The notes under the pieces: generated by a model | Seen by the model: only the letters and a program-made list of their open reading frames with translations | Database searches by the model: none | What the model was told of the DNA's origin: nothing | IMG/VR virus record: IMGVR_UViG_3300046519_000339 | Span: 1 to 40,530 of that record | Strand: one strand, 5' to 3' | Source of the DNA: a virus | Length of the DNA stretch: 40,530 nucleotides | Part shown: positions 14,107 through 21,299 of the stretch, piece after piece | Layout: the number at the start of each line of letters is the position of its first letter | Position numbering within the stretch: the first letter of the stretch is position 1 | Translations under genes and position numbers: made by a program

Positions 14107-14462
14107 GTCACGACCTCGAGCTCGCGATCGCCGCTCTTCCAGACCAGCTCCCGCACGGCGCGCGGCAGGATGATGCAGCCATGCGAGGCCGTGCCCGGGT
14201 TGGCGATGCTGTCGCCGTGGATCCGGAAGGCCGAGCGGCCGAGCGCCTGGTGGCCCACCGGCTCCAGCTTCAGGGCGTAGGGCCCGACATTGGCGCTGTC
14301 GTACCGCTCGGTGATCTTCCAGCGGCCGGCCGGGATCGGACCGACGCCGGCGGCCGACTGCAGGTCCGGATTGTTCTTGCCGCGCCCGAGGCCGGAATAG
14401 CCTCGCGACACGACCTGGCCAGCGCGCGACAGCTCGCCGGCGCTCTGATCCCATTTCCACAT
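14103..14462 (-). CDS. DUF2778 (Tlde1-like) peptidoglycan enzyme, probable endolysin
   Basis: ATG 14462 has AGAGGAG upstream, and the longer open frame to 14678 is a shadow of the holin gene. The 119-residue protein begins MWKWDQSAGELSR and has the family pattern YSGLGRGKNNP (22-32), GPIPAGRWKI (41-50), and the active site IHGDS...ASHGC with His82 and Cys96. This is the L,D-transpeptidase-like fold known for acting on peptidoglycan stem peptides. It is the only wall-active enzyme in the lysis block, so it probably acts as endolysin. There is no signal peptide, so it should depend on the holin. Confidence 0.85.
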   Translation of the reverse strand: MWKWDQSAGELSRAGQVVSRGYSGLGRGKNNPDLQSAAGVGPIPAGRWKITERYDSANVGPYALKLEPVGHQALGRSAFRIHGDSIANPGTASHGCIILPRAVRELVWKSGDRELEVVT

Positions 14463-14489
14463 GGGCGTCTCCTCTATGTCTGGGAAGGG

Positions 14490-14506
14490 TGCGAGCGGCG
14501 CTCGCA
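14490..14506. repeat. 17-bp palindrome, copy 3 (intergenic)
   Basis: TGCGAGCGGCGCTCGCA, perfect arms, in the 80-bp gap between the holin and lytic-enzyme genes. Confidence 0.85.
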
Positions 14507-14508
14507 TG

Positions 14509-14526
14509 GGCGGCCGATCGGCCGCC
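14509..14526. repeat. 18-bp perfect palindrome GGCGGCCGATCGGCCGCC
   Basis: It lies two bases after palindrome copy 3 in the same gap. It could form a hairpin or a protein-binding site affecting the balance between holin and lytic enzyme. Confidence 0.6.
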
Positions 14527-14542
14527 GGCAGCGGTAAGGGGC

Positions 14543-14818
14543 TCAGCCCTTGACCTGGCCCACGTCGTCGGGCGCGGCCTCGGCCAGGATCCGCAGCTTG
14601 GATTGGTTGTGGGTGGTGCGCCACAGGCGCCACAGGGCGCTCAGGACGATCGGCAGCAGGCCGGCGACCGCCGCCCACTTCTCGGTGGTCAACACGCCAA
14701 AGGCCACGGCAACGCCGCCCAGGGCGGGCACGAGCTGGCCGATCAGGGTCTCGGCCTGGGCCATGCCCGGGTCTGCCGAGACGAAGATCTTCGGCTTGAT
14801 GATTTCAGGGTCGGTCAT
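14543..14818 (-). CDS. Holin candidate, 91 aa
   Basis: A small protein with a polar N-terminus (1-22), two hydrophobic segments (about 24-43 and 48-63) and a basic C-terminal tail (LWRLWRTTHNQSKLR). Size, topology and its position before the lytic enzyme and spanins fit a class II holin. The ATG overlaps the previous stop by 4 bp. There is no family-specific motif, so the call rests on topology and context. Confidence 0.7.
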   Translation of the reverse strand: MTDPEIIKPKIFVSADPGMAQAETLIGQLVPALGGVAVAFGVLTTEKWAAVAGLLPIVLSALWRLWRTTHNQSKLRILAEAAPDDVGQVKG

Positions 14819-15312
14819 GATGAACTTCCTTCACTGGTTGGAATGGGCGATTGGCCGGGCAGGTAGACGTCCTGGCTTGAGCCACGCGGGACTTCGAAGT
14901 ACGGCGTGGGCTTGGGGATCGGGATCCCAGCGGCCTGCATGGCGCGGTGGAGGGTCTCGATCTCGGCGAGGTGCTGGCGGTTACGGCCGCGCAGCAGGGC
15001 GATCTCGGCGTCCTTGTCGGCGATCATCCGGATATGCTCCGACTGAAGCTCTCGAAGCTCGCCACGCAGTTTGCCGACCTCGCCGGTCCAGTGATCGACC
15101 TCCTCGCGAAGGGTCTGAATGACGTCGGCGGCGGCCTCCTGCGCAAGCTTGGTGAGATCGAGCTTGGCGACAGCGCGCGCGGCGAAGGTGGCCGCCGCCG
15201 TTTCCCGCCGCTTCGCCCGCTGGTCGGACCAAAACTTGAAGGCGGTGAAGATCGCGCCGGCGGCCACCGTGAGTTGGGCCCAATGTTTCTCGATGGCCGT
15301 GGGAAGATCCAC
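14815..15312 (-). CDS. Membrane-anchored coiled-coil protein at the head of the lysis block, 165 aa
   Basis: GTG start at 15312, preceded by GGAGGGTAGGAG. One short hydrophobic segment (about 13-27) is followed by a long helical and probably coiled-coil region (about 35-130, with repeated Leu/Glu/Arg heptads such as LREEVDHWTGEVGKLRGELR). The C-terminus is Pro/Ser-rich. It overlaps the holin start. It may be a holin regulator or another envelope-spanning lysis component. The family is not recognised. Confidence 0.7.
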   Translation of the reverse strand: MDLPTAIEKHWAQLTVAAGAIFTAFKFWSDQRAKRRETAAATFAARAVAKLDLTKLAQEAAADVIQTLREEVDHWTGEVGKLRGELRELQSEHIRMIADKDAEIALLRGRNRQHLAEIETLHRAMQAAGIPIPKPTPYFEVPRGSSQDVYLPGQSPIPTSEGSSS

Positions 15313-15464
15313 TGCACGCTCCTACCCTCCCGGCCGCGCTTCGGGCCTGGTCATTGATGGTGACGTTCACGGTTTCTGCACGGCGCGCCGTGGCGCTCTT
15401 CGCGGACACTCGCCAAGCGTAAGTGTTTGAGCGATGGTCAGCTCAAAAGGGGAGATAGCCAACG
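15313..15464. promoter_or_regulatory. Divergent intergenic region with operator-like dyad
   Basis: This 152-bp gap separates the minus-strand lysis block from the plus-strand gene at 15465. It holds a perfect inverted repeat TTTGAGC (15426-15432), 8-bp spacer, GCTCAAA (15441-15447), immediately before AAGGGGAGA, the ribosome-binding site of the plus-strand gene. Without a T-tract it looks more like an operator or translation-control hairpin than a terminator. Confidence 0.5.
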
Positions 15465-16388
15465 ATGGCCGACAAGAAGACTGAGCTTTCGAGCTCGTAT
15501 CATGAGCACAAGCGAACCTCGCTTCTCACATCTGGCGCGCTGTTCTTGACGTCCCTGCCCGGTGTAAAGCTCGTTCCAACACTTTTCGGCACAATCGAAA
15601 CCGGACCGCTTCCATCCTTTGTCAGAGCGGTCCTTATGGCCGCCGCGATTTATTACCTTCTGAACTTCCTGTTGGTTTGGGCAATCGAGGCTCGACCCTA
15701 CGCGCGATATCAAGACCACGCTGAATCGGATCTGTTGAAGGTGCTAGAACCCCACCTTGAGGCGCTGAACAAGCTTGAGGCTGAAATTCACGTCGGCGTG
15801 GCGAGCATCGAGAGGCACATCGCTCTAATCGACACAACTTCCCGAGAGACGCGCGTATCAGTGCGTTGGGATAAGATTGAGGAGGAATTCACAAGCGCTG
15901 TAGACGCCAAGTTGGACGCGATATTCGCCAACGCTCAATATGAATTTAGAACTGAGATAGCTGACCTACGCGGAGAAGTCGATATGTCCGCCGAGAGCCT
16001 GCTGTCTCGCGTTCAACAGAAATTCGATCGGATCGCTGACGATAGGTTTGTATTGGCCGGAGCATTGCAATCAAGAGTCACTGAGGCAAGCAGCCAGGCA
16101 TTGGTCGATACGGGCGCAGAGGTTGCCGCCCTTGAACATTTGGCCGCGGGCGGGTTGCAGGGGAATGCGGCCGGTGCGCACGCCATCGCCCACCAGATAA
16201 AAAGAGTGCGGGCGGATATACTAGTGGGGCCATGGGCGCGCCGCGCGCTCCTCTATGGCATCGATCTGTCCGCGCCCCTCCTCGTCTTTGTCGTAGGGAC
16301 CGCACACTTCGTGGGGAAACTCATGCGCGATCCATGGTTCAGTGACGCCGCCACGATTTGGCATCGGATATCTGGCGGCGCGGGCTAA
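15465..16388 (+). CDS. Lone opposite-strand membrane/coiled-coil protein, second moron candidate, 307 aa
   Basis: It has a good ribosome-binding site (AAGGGGAGA) and lies between minus-strand lysis and tail genes. The product has two N-terminal hydrophobic segments (about 20-38 and 53-74), a long charged helical region (about 85-215), and a third membrane segment near the C-terminus (about 261-285). Its base composition is clearly less GC-rich than the tail genes, with more A/T-ending codons. A transcriptionally independent gene inserted in a late operon is the classic moron pattern. Superinfection exclusion or host-envelope change is a reasonable guess. No family is recognised. Confidence 0.75.
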   Translation: MADKKTELSSSYHEHKRTSLLTSGALFLTSLPGVKLVPTLFGTIETGPLPSFVRAVLMAAAIYYLLNFLLVWAIEARPYARYQDHAESDLLKVLEPHLEALNKLEAEIHVGVASIERHIALIDTTSRETRVSVRWDKIEEEFTSAVDAKLDAIFANAQYEFRTEIADLRGEVDMSAESLLSRVQQKFDRIADDRFVLAGALQSRVTEASSQALVDTGAEVAALEHLAAGGLQGNAAGAHAIAHQIKRVRADILVGPWARRALLYGIDLSAPLLVFVVGTAHFVGKLMRDPWFSDAATIWHRISGGAG

Positions 16389-16424
16389 AGCCAGCGACGC
16401 CACAGCCTCCCCCACCCAGCGCTG

Positions 16425-17918
16425 TCAATGGATCACCGGCAGCCGCTCCTTGATCGCTCGCGACATTCGGTTGGCCATGTAGACTGACCCGAAGTCCGGC
16501 GGGTGCGTCGCGTCGCTGGAGATCATCACCGTGGCGTTGACGCTGTTGGTGTTGGCGCTGTTGTTCCAGGCCCCCGTCACCCAGGGCAGCGTCGGATCGC
16601 CGTACATCGGGATGAAATAGGTGCGACCCAGCGGGTCGGCGGCCTGGGTGACGCCGGCCTGAACTGCCGCTTCCACGGTCGGCACGCTGGCGCTGTTCAG
16701 CGGCCAGACGCCGAACACGAAGATCGGGGCGGTCGAGCCTCCGATCCGGACTGCCTGAAGCGCCGACCTGGTCGCAGCCGTGATCGTCGCGCTGGACTGG
16801 CCGATGTCGTTGGTCGAGCCCTCGAACAGCCAGACGTCGGGGTTCAGCGCCAGCGCCTCGGGGACGCGCTGGCCATAGACGTAGAACGGCGACCCCGTTC
16901 CGCTGCCTGCGTTGGTGGAGCTGGTGCCGCCAATGCTGAAGTTGCGGCAGTCGTCCCAGCCCAGCAGGTAGCACATGCGCTGCGGGACCGTGCCGACGCC
17001 GGTCGGGCCGTAGGAGGAGCCGGCCCACATGCTGTCGCCGATGAACACGGCGCGGACACCGTCGGTGACCATCGGCGGCCAGACCTGCGACAGGCCATCG
17101 ACGGCCAGCCCGCCGAAGTACCAGCGGCCCTTGCTGCCTTCGATCTCGATCGTCCGGACCTTGCGGCCTGTCGTCGAAGTGAAGTCGAATGTTAGCCAGC
17201 GATTGGAGCCCGCCGTGGGCGTGATCGTGCCCGGCCGGTAGAGGCGGCCATCGATATAGATCCGCAGGCCGAAACTGCCGTTGCCGATCGCGATGGCGAA
17301 CTTGGGTGCATCGGTCTGGCAGACGATCCTCGATCCGACGGCGTCACCCACCAACGCAGAAGCGTTCTTGGTGAAGCCCATCACCTCGAAGTAGCGGCTG
17401 GCCCCGACCTGGGTCAGATAGCCGCCGGTCACCCTGCAAATGCTGGGGAAGACGGCGGGCGAATAGTCGTTCGACAGGCCCGTCGCGGCGGTTAGGTCGG
17501 TGAAGGTGGGGGCCTGGGCGTCGCTGCTGGTGGTGGTGGGAAAACCCAGCCAGGTCCAAAGCACCGAGCCGTCGCCGATCACCGCTCCGGTGTTGGTCGC
17601 GGTGGGCGGGGTGCCCGATCCGCTGGTCCCGTCGTTGGTGGCCACGTACATCGAGCCGGCGTTGGTGACGGTGTCGCCTGCGCGATAGGCCGTGGTGTCG
17701 GCCCTGGCCGGCGAGATGGTCCAAGGCGGATTGAGCAGGTTGTTGCTGGTCTCGGCGACCCGCGCGGCGCGGCGCAGCTTTTCAGGAGAGGCCAGCGCCC
17801 CGCCCTTGGCGGCGATGTTGGTGGCGTTCAGCGGCAGCGGGGTGCCCGCCCAGCTCGGCGCGGCGAAAGCCAAGCACACCAGCGCCAGCAGCACCGAGAC
17901 GAAACGACGCCCGATCAT
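16425..17918 (-). CDS. Secreted SGNH/GDSL hydrolase
   Basis: ATG 17918 is chosen because it overlaps the upstream stop and starts a clear Sec signal peptide (residues 1-24, cleavage after PSWA). The frame is open further upstream. Catalytic blocks: GDS with Ser296 (VFIGDSMWAG), GSTND with Asn370, and DATH with Asp469 and His472. These are the SGNH triad and oxyanion residues. The first 280 residues form a beta-rich region with Gly/Thr repeats, probably a binding module. Family members remove acetyl or other ester groups from glycans. The gene ends the tail operon, so it may act on capsule or surface polysaccharide. Export by signal peptide is odd for a virion part. Confidence 0.85.
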   Translation of the reverse strand: MIGRRFVSVLLALVCLAFAAPSWAGTPLPLNATNIAAKGGALASPEKLRRAARVAETSNNLLNPPWTISPARADTTAYRAGDTVTNAGSMYVATNDGTSGSGTPPTATNTGAVIGDGSVLWTWLGFPTTTSSDAQAPTFTDLTAATGLSNDYSPAVFPSICRVTGGYLTQVGASRYFEVMGFTKNASALVGDAVGSRIVCQTDAPKFAIAIGNGSFGLRIYIDGRLYRPGTITPTAGSNRWLTFDFTSTTGRKVRTIEIEGSKGRWYFGGLAVDGLSQVWPPMVTDGVRAVFIGDSMWAGSSYGPTGVGTVPQRMCYLLGWDDCRNFSIGGTSSTNAGSGTGSPFYVYGQRVPEALALNPDVWLFEGSTNDIGQSSATITAATRSALQAVRIGGSTAPIFVFGVWPLNSASVPTVEAAVQAGVTQAADPLGRTYFIPMYGDPTLPWVTGAWNNSANTNSVNATVMISSDATHPPDFGSVYMANRMSRAIKERLPVIH

Positions 17919-18670
17919 TGGCTGATCCTCACGACAACGGTTCCAGAAGTGTAGGCCGAGCAGTTCACCCGCCACTGCACCGACGCCTCACCCTCGGTGA
18001 AGTCGGTCAGGACCGGTGCCGACCAGGTCAGCGCCGAGCCGTCCACATAGGTGACATCGAGCCAGGTCGAGCCGGCATTGAACGACTTCTGCAGGCCACA
18101 GGTCGCCACGAAGGTCCCCGACAGGCTGACGTTGAATGGGCGGCCGGCGAAGGGCGTGAAGGCTCCGGAGCTGGTGGCGCTGGTGAGGCTCGCGGTAACG
18201 GCGGTCTTGCCGCTAGCAGGGTAGGCCGCCGCGTTGTTGGGGGTAGGCTGATCAGCCGCCTCGACAAAGGCCAGCTTCTGCCCCGTCTCGACCGCGATCC
18301 ACACCGTTTGCCCGGCCGAGATCCGCGTGCCCGTGGTCTCGCTGACCGTGGGCGTCGCGCCCCAGCTGGCGATCACCGCGCCGCTGATGACCGTCACACG
18401 GGCCAGGCCGTTGCGGTAGTTGTAGTCGCCGGTCTTGAAGTCGGGGGCGGCGGCCGTCAGGACCGGCGTCGAGGCGATCGACGAGACAGTCTCCTGCCCC
18501 AGGAACACCCTGACCGAGCCATCGACGGCGCCGGCGGCGTAGCCGCTGGGGGCGCCGCGAACCCATTCCACCCGGACCTTGGCGGCGGCCAGTCCGATTC
18601 CTGGGGCGAGCAGGGCCAGGCCGACGATCGCGCATGCGACCGCCCGCCTCCACTTCGAGAGGGTCATCAT
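17915..18670 (-). CDS. Secreted beta-rich protein of the tail region, 251 aa
   Basis: It starts at ATG 18670 or the adjacent 18667, with AGGAGACG upstream. A Sec signal peptide is clear (basic start SKWRR, hydrophobic 11-26, cleavage near AAA-K at about 30). The mature protein is Ser/Thr/Val-rich. Its C-terminal domain (about 165-251: FNVSLSGTFVATCGLQKSF, then STWLDVTY, and ending SGTVVVRISQ) resembles beta-sandwich domains found in phage tail accessory proteins. It overlaps the SGNH gene by 4 bp. The two exported products may work together at the cell surface or in the periplasm. Confidence 0.75.
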   Translation of the reverse strand: MMTLSKWRRAVACAIVGLALLAPGIGLAAAKVRVEWVRGAPSGYAAGAVDGSVRVFLGQETVSSIASTPVLTAAAPDFKTGDYNYRNGLARVTVISGAVIASWGATPTVSETTGTRISAGQTVWIAVETGQKLAFVEAADQPTPNNAAAYPASGKTAVTASLTSATSSGAFTPFAGRPFNVSLSGTFVATCGLQKSFNAGSTWLDVTYVDGSALTWSAPVLTDFTEGEASVQWRVNCSAYTSGTVVVRISQ

Positions 18671-18722
18671 CGTCTCCTGGTTTTTCGGATAGAAAGGACG
18701 AACGGCGTTCGGCCCGGTTGGC

Positions 18723-18989
18723 CTAGGCCTCGAGGCCGAGCGTTTCGCGCTGGGCGGCCGTCAGCACGGCGCGCAAGCGCATGTTTTCAGCCAGCATCAG
18801 GGCATCGCTGGAAGCGATCAGCCCTTGGACCGTATCGGGATCCAGGGGCTGCGCCATCTGCTCGGTGGCATGGATCACCTCGCCGTCGCGCAGCACCTCT
18901 TCAAGGTTGCGCTGCAAGGCGCTGGGCGTGCCGTCGGGGGCAAAGCGGATCAGCACCTCATAGAGGCGCGTGCGTTCGGTCAGGGCCAT
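18723..18989 (-). CDS. Small tail-region protein, 88 aa
   Basis: AGGA precedes the ATG. The product is helical and charged: a first part like LYEVLIRFAPDGTPSALQRN, then a long helix ending ETLGLEA. It may be a chaperone or attachment factor for the tailspike encoded just before it. No family is recognised. The 52-bp gap after its stop holds nothing clear. Confidence 0.65.
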   Translation of the reverse strand: MALTERTRLYEVLIRFAPDGTPSALQRNLEEVLRDGEVIHATEQMAQPLDPDTVQGLIASSDALMLAENMRLRAVLTAAQRETLGLEA

Positions 18990-18999
18990 GAGCGGTGTC

Positions 19000-20844
19000 C
19001 TAGGAAATAATCGCGCGGTCGCTGTCGCGCCGCCAGTTCGTGCCGTCAGACTTGACGCCCTGAGCCCCGCCGACCTCGTTGACCACGTAGATCGACGCGC
19101 CCGCCCCGGCGGCCGAGGCGCTCGGCACGGTGGCCACCGTGTAGCTCTTCAGTTTCAAAGGCAGGCCCATAGTGACCAGGCTGCTGTTGGCCGTCACACC
19201 GGGGGTCGAGACGCCGCCCGCATAGTGAACCAGCCCGCCGGCGTCCTGATAGATCACCAGAGCCGCACCAGGCTGGACGACACTGTCGGTTCCGCGAGCG
19301 ATAAGCCCGCAGGGGTCTGCGCCATTGGCCGCAACGAAGGTCACGTCCCCATTGGCGCTGGGAAGGTATTGGCGCGGCGGCAGGCTGAGGCCGTTGATCA
19401 ACCCATAGAAGCCAGCCAGGCCTCCTTCGTAGTGGTCGGGATTGAAGATGCCCGCATCGTCCGGAAAGCCGCGATGCGTCAGCATCAGCTGGTTTCCGGA
19501 CGGCAGGTAGTCCGTGCCGAAGATGGTTTCCACCTCGACGCGGAACACCTTGGCCACCGTAGGGTGGTCCTCTTCGATGTTGCCAAGCCGGAGCCCGGGG
19601 AGCTGGTTGTTGCGGCAGCGCCCCTTCCAGGTGATGGCGGCGATGTCGGCCTCCATGTCGGAGATCTCGCCCTGCCAGCCCCAGACACCCGTCCAGCTGC
19701 ATTCATCGGTGGCGGTGAAGTGCGCGAGCCCGCCTTTGGGGTCCTGGATTTGCCCCGTGAAGGTGACGCCGCTGCAACGGTGGCCGCGCAGCCCCATCAT
19801 ATGACCGGCCAGGCCGCGTCCACCGCCATAAAAGGCCTTGCAGTCAGACTCGTCGTGGGCGCTGCCGTTGCCATAGAAGACCAACCCCTCTTCGCCCGTG
19901 TCGCCGATCCTCCAGCCGGTATGCCGGGCGTCATAGCCGTTGACGACACGCCCGCGCCCGCCGACGCGGAACACATGGATGGCCATGAACTGGTTTTCAC
20001 CGGAGCCTTGCAGGAAGGCCCCGTCGCCGCCGAAGCCCTCGATCACCAGGTTGGCGACCCGCCAGCGAGGGTTCTGAGATTCTATTGGGCTACGGTCCCG
20101 GTAGGCGTCGTCGCTCTTGCTTCCCGGCGGGAACGCGTCGCCGTTCAGCTTGAGCGTGCCCGGCTCGAGGTCCTGGCCGTTGTAGGCGAGGACGAGCTGC
20201 AAGGCCCGCTGGCCAACCTGCGCGCCATCCTCGGGATCTGCGCCCTCGCCCGTGGCGGCCAGGTACTGATGAAGCCAGGGATCGTCTTCCTGTGTCGGGC
20301 CGGCATAGCCCCGCTGGCCATAGTTCCAGCCGCCGCGGAGAATAAAGCCGTCCAGCAGGCCGCACGTGTCGTAGGGCGTATCGTTGGCGACGAAGACTTC
20401 CGGCGCATCCGGATCGCCCACGACCATGGTCAGGACCACGGTGTAGGGATCGCAAAAGAAGCCGCCCAGGTTGGGAATGCGCAGTCGGTTGAGACGGTAG
20501 CGGCCGGGCGGAACCTTCACATAGAGACCGGGGGTCGCCAGCATGGCGGCCTTGGCCGCGTCGATCGCCGGCTGGATGTTGACGTCATCCTCCAGGGTGA
20601 TCCCGGCGACCTCGGCGAACCGCTCAAGACCCACGATCCGGCTGACGCCGAGCGCCGCCAGACCCGCTTGCTGCGAGGCGGTGTTGGAGACCAGGTCCGA
20701 CCAGTACGGCGTGGCCAGAAGGTCACCGATCCCGTTCAGCCCCGCGGGTCCCCGGCCTCCGGTCAGCCTGAAGGTGCGCGCCTGCTCCTGGACCTGGAAG
20801 GCAAGGCCGCGCCGCTGCTCGATCCTGAAAATTGCACTGGCCAT
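19000..20844 (-). CDS. Tailspike with pectate-lyase-type beta-helix, 614 aa
   Basis: ATG 20844 gives an N-terminus (MASAIFRIEQRRG) suited to a virion-anchoring head. The frame is open further upstream over the neighbouring gene. Residues about 85-120 (DDVNIQPAIDAAKAA, LYVKVPPGRYRL) match the start of right-handed beta-helix pectate-lyase-like domains common in tailspikes. Gly/Asn-rich turns continue to about 480. A separate C-terminal domain (about 500-614) ends in NWRRDSDRAIIS. Role: binding and probably cutting a surface polysaccharide. Catalytic residues cannot be assigned by eye. Confidence 0.8.
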   Translation of the reverse strand: MASAIFRIEQRRGLAFQVQEQARTFRLTGGRGPAGLNGIGDLLATPYWSDLVSNTASQQAGLAALGVSRIVGLERFAEVAGITLEDDVNIQPAIDAAKAAMLATPGLYVKVPPGRYRLNRLRIPNLGGFFCDPYTVVLTMVVGDPDAPEVFVANDTPYDTCGLLDGFILRGGWNYGQRGYAGPTQEDDPWLHQYLAATGEGADPEDGAQVGQRALQLVLAYNGQDLEPGTLKLNGDAFPPGSKSDDAYRDRSPIESQNPRWRVANLVIEGFGGDGAFLQGSGENQFMAIHVFRVGGRGRVVNGYDARHTGWRIGDTGEEGLVFYGNGSAHDESDCKAFYGGGRGLAGHMMGLRGHRCSGVTFTGQIQDPKGGLAHFTATDECSWTGVWGWQGEISDMEADIAAITWKGRCRNNQLPGLRLGNIEEDHPTVAKVFRVEVETIFGTDYLPSGNQLMLTHRGFPDDAGIFNPDHYEGGLAGFYGLINGLSLPPRQYLPSANGDVTFVAANGADPCGLIARGTDSVVQPGAALVIYQDAGGLVHYAGGVSTPGVTANSSLVTMGLPLKLKSYTVATVPSASAAGAGASIYVVNEVGGAQGVKSDGTNWRRDSDRAIIS

Positions 20845-20849
20845 GACGA

Positions 20850-21245
20850 TCAGTCCGGCAGGACGATCAAGCGACCGCGACGGATCACCGGCATCAGGGT
20901 CGCCGGGTCGCCGGGCTCGCGCCGCCACAGGCTGTAGGTCAGGATGCTGGTCTCGGCCGGGCTGAGCGCGGCCAGGGCCGCCGGCAGCAGCAGGAACTGC
21001 ACGGCGTTGTCGACGTCCGGATCCAGCCAGAAGCCGGTGTCGTCGGCGTCAGCTTCCATCCCCGCCTCGATGTCGGGATCGGCCGAGCCGACATCGAGAC
21101 GCGCCTCGAAGCCGAACACAGATCCGGTGACCGGCACGTCGGCGCCGGTGCCCTGATCGACCAGCAGCCAGCGCTCGAAGTGGCCGCGCCGGCGCGAGAT
21201 CTCGATGTCGGTCGGCCCGGGCAGGCCGATGGTCGGACAGCTCAT
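20850..21245 (-). CDS. Tail-associated hypothetical protein, 131 aa
   Basis: It lies between the J-like tip gene and the tailspike. The product is acidic (DADDTGFWLDPDVDNA) and probably beta-rich, with a Trp at FERWLLVDQG and a C-terminal strand RRGRLIVLPD. It may link the tip to the spike. No family is recognised. The 54-bp gap upstream holds palindrome copy 4. Confidence 0.65.
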   Translation of the reverse strand: MSCPTIGLPGPTDIEISRRRGHFERWLLVDQGTGADVPVTGSVFGFEARLDVGSADPDIEAGMEADADDTGFWLDPDVDNAVQFLLLPAALAALSPAETSILTYSLWRREPGDPATLMPVIRRGRLIVLPD

Positions 21246-21273
21246 GATTACCTCGATACGGCGAGAGAGGGCA

Positions 21274-21290
21274 TGCGAGCGGCGCTCGCA
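21274..21290. repeat. 17-bp palindrome, copy 4 (intergenic)
   Basis: TGCGAGCGGCGCTCGCA, perfect, and extended to 19 bp (21273-21291). It lies in the gap after the J-like gene. Confidence 0.85.
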
Positions 21291-21299
21291 TCAGGCGCT

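Noticed and set aside
14981-15409. Minus-strand frame overlapping the head of the lysis block
   Set aside because: After about 25 plausible residues it turns into an Arg-rich shadow of the coiled-coil gene, and no ribosome-binding site is clear.
10690-16388. Integrated prophage border at the tRNA fragment, with host genes to its right
   Set aside because: The genes to the right lead straight into phage lysis and tail genes, and no second tRNA copy is present in the window.
19000-20844. Diversity-generating retroelement or CRISPR array in the window
   Set aside because: No reverse transcriptase, no template/variable repeat pair near the tailspike, and no regularly spaced repeats were seen.
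18970-20937. 655-codon plus-strand frame opposite the tailspike gene
   Set aside because: Same reason. The minus strand has the beta-helix motifs and operon context.
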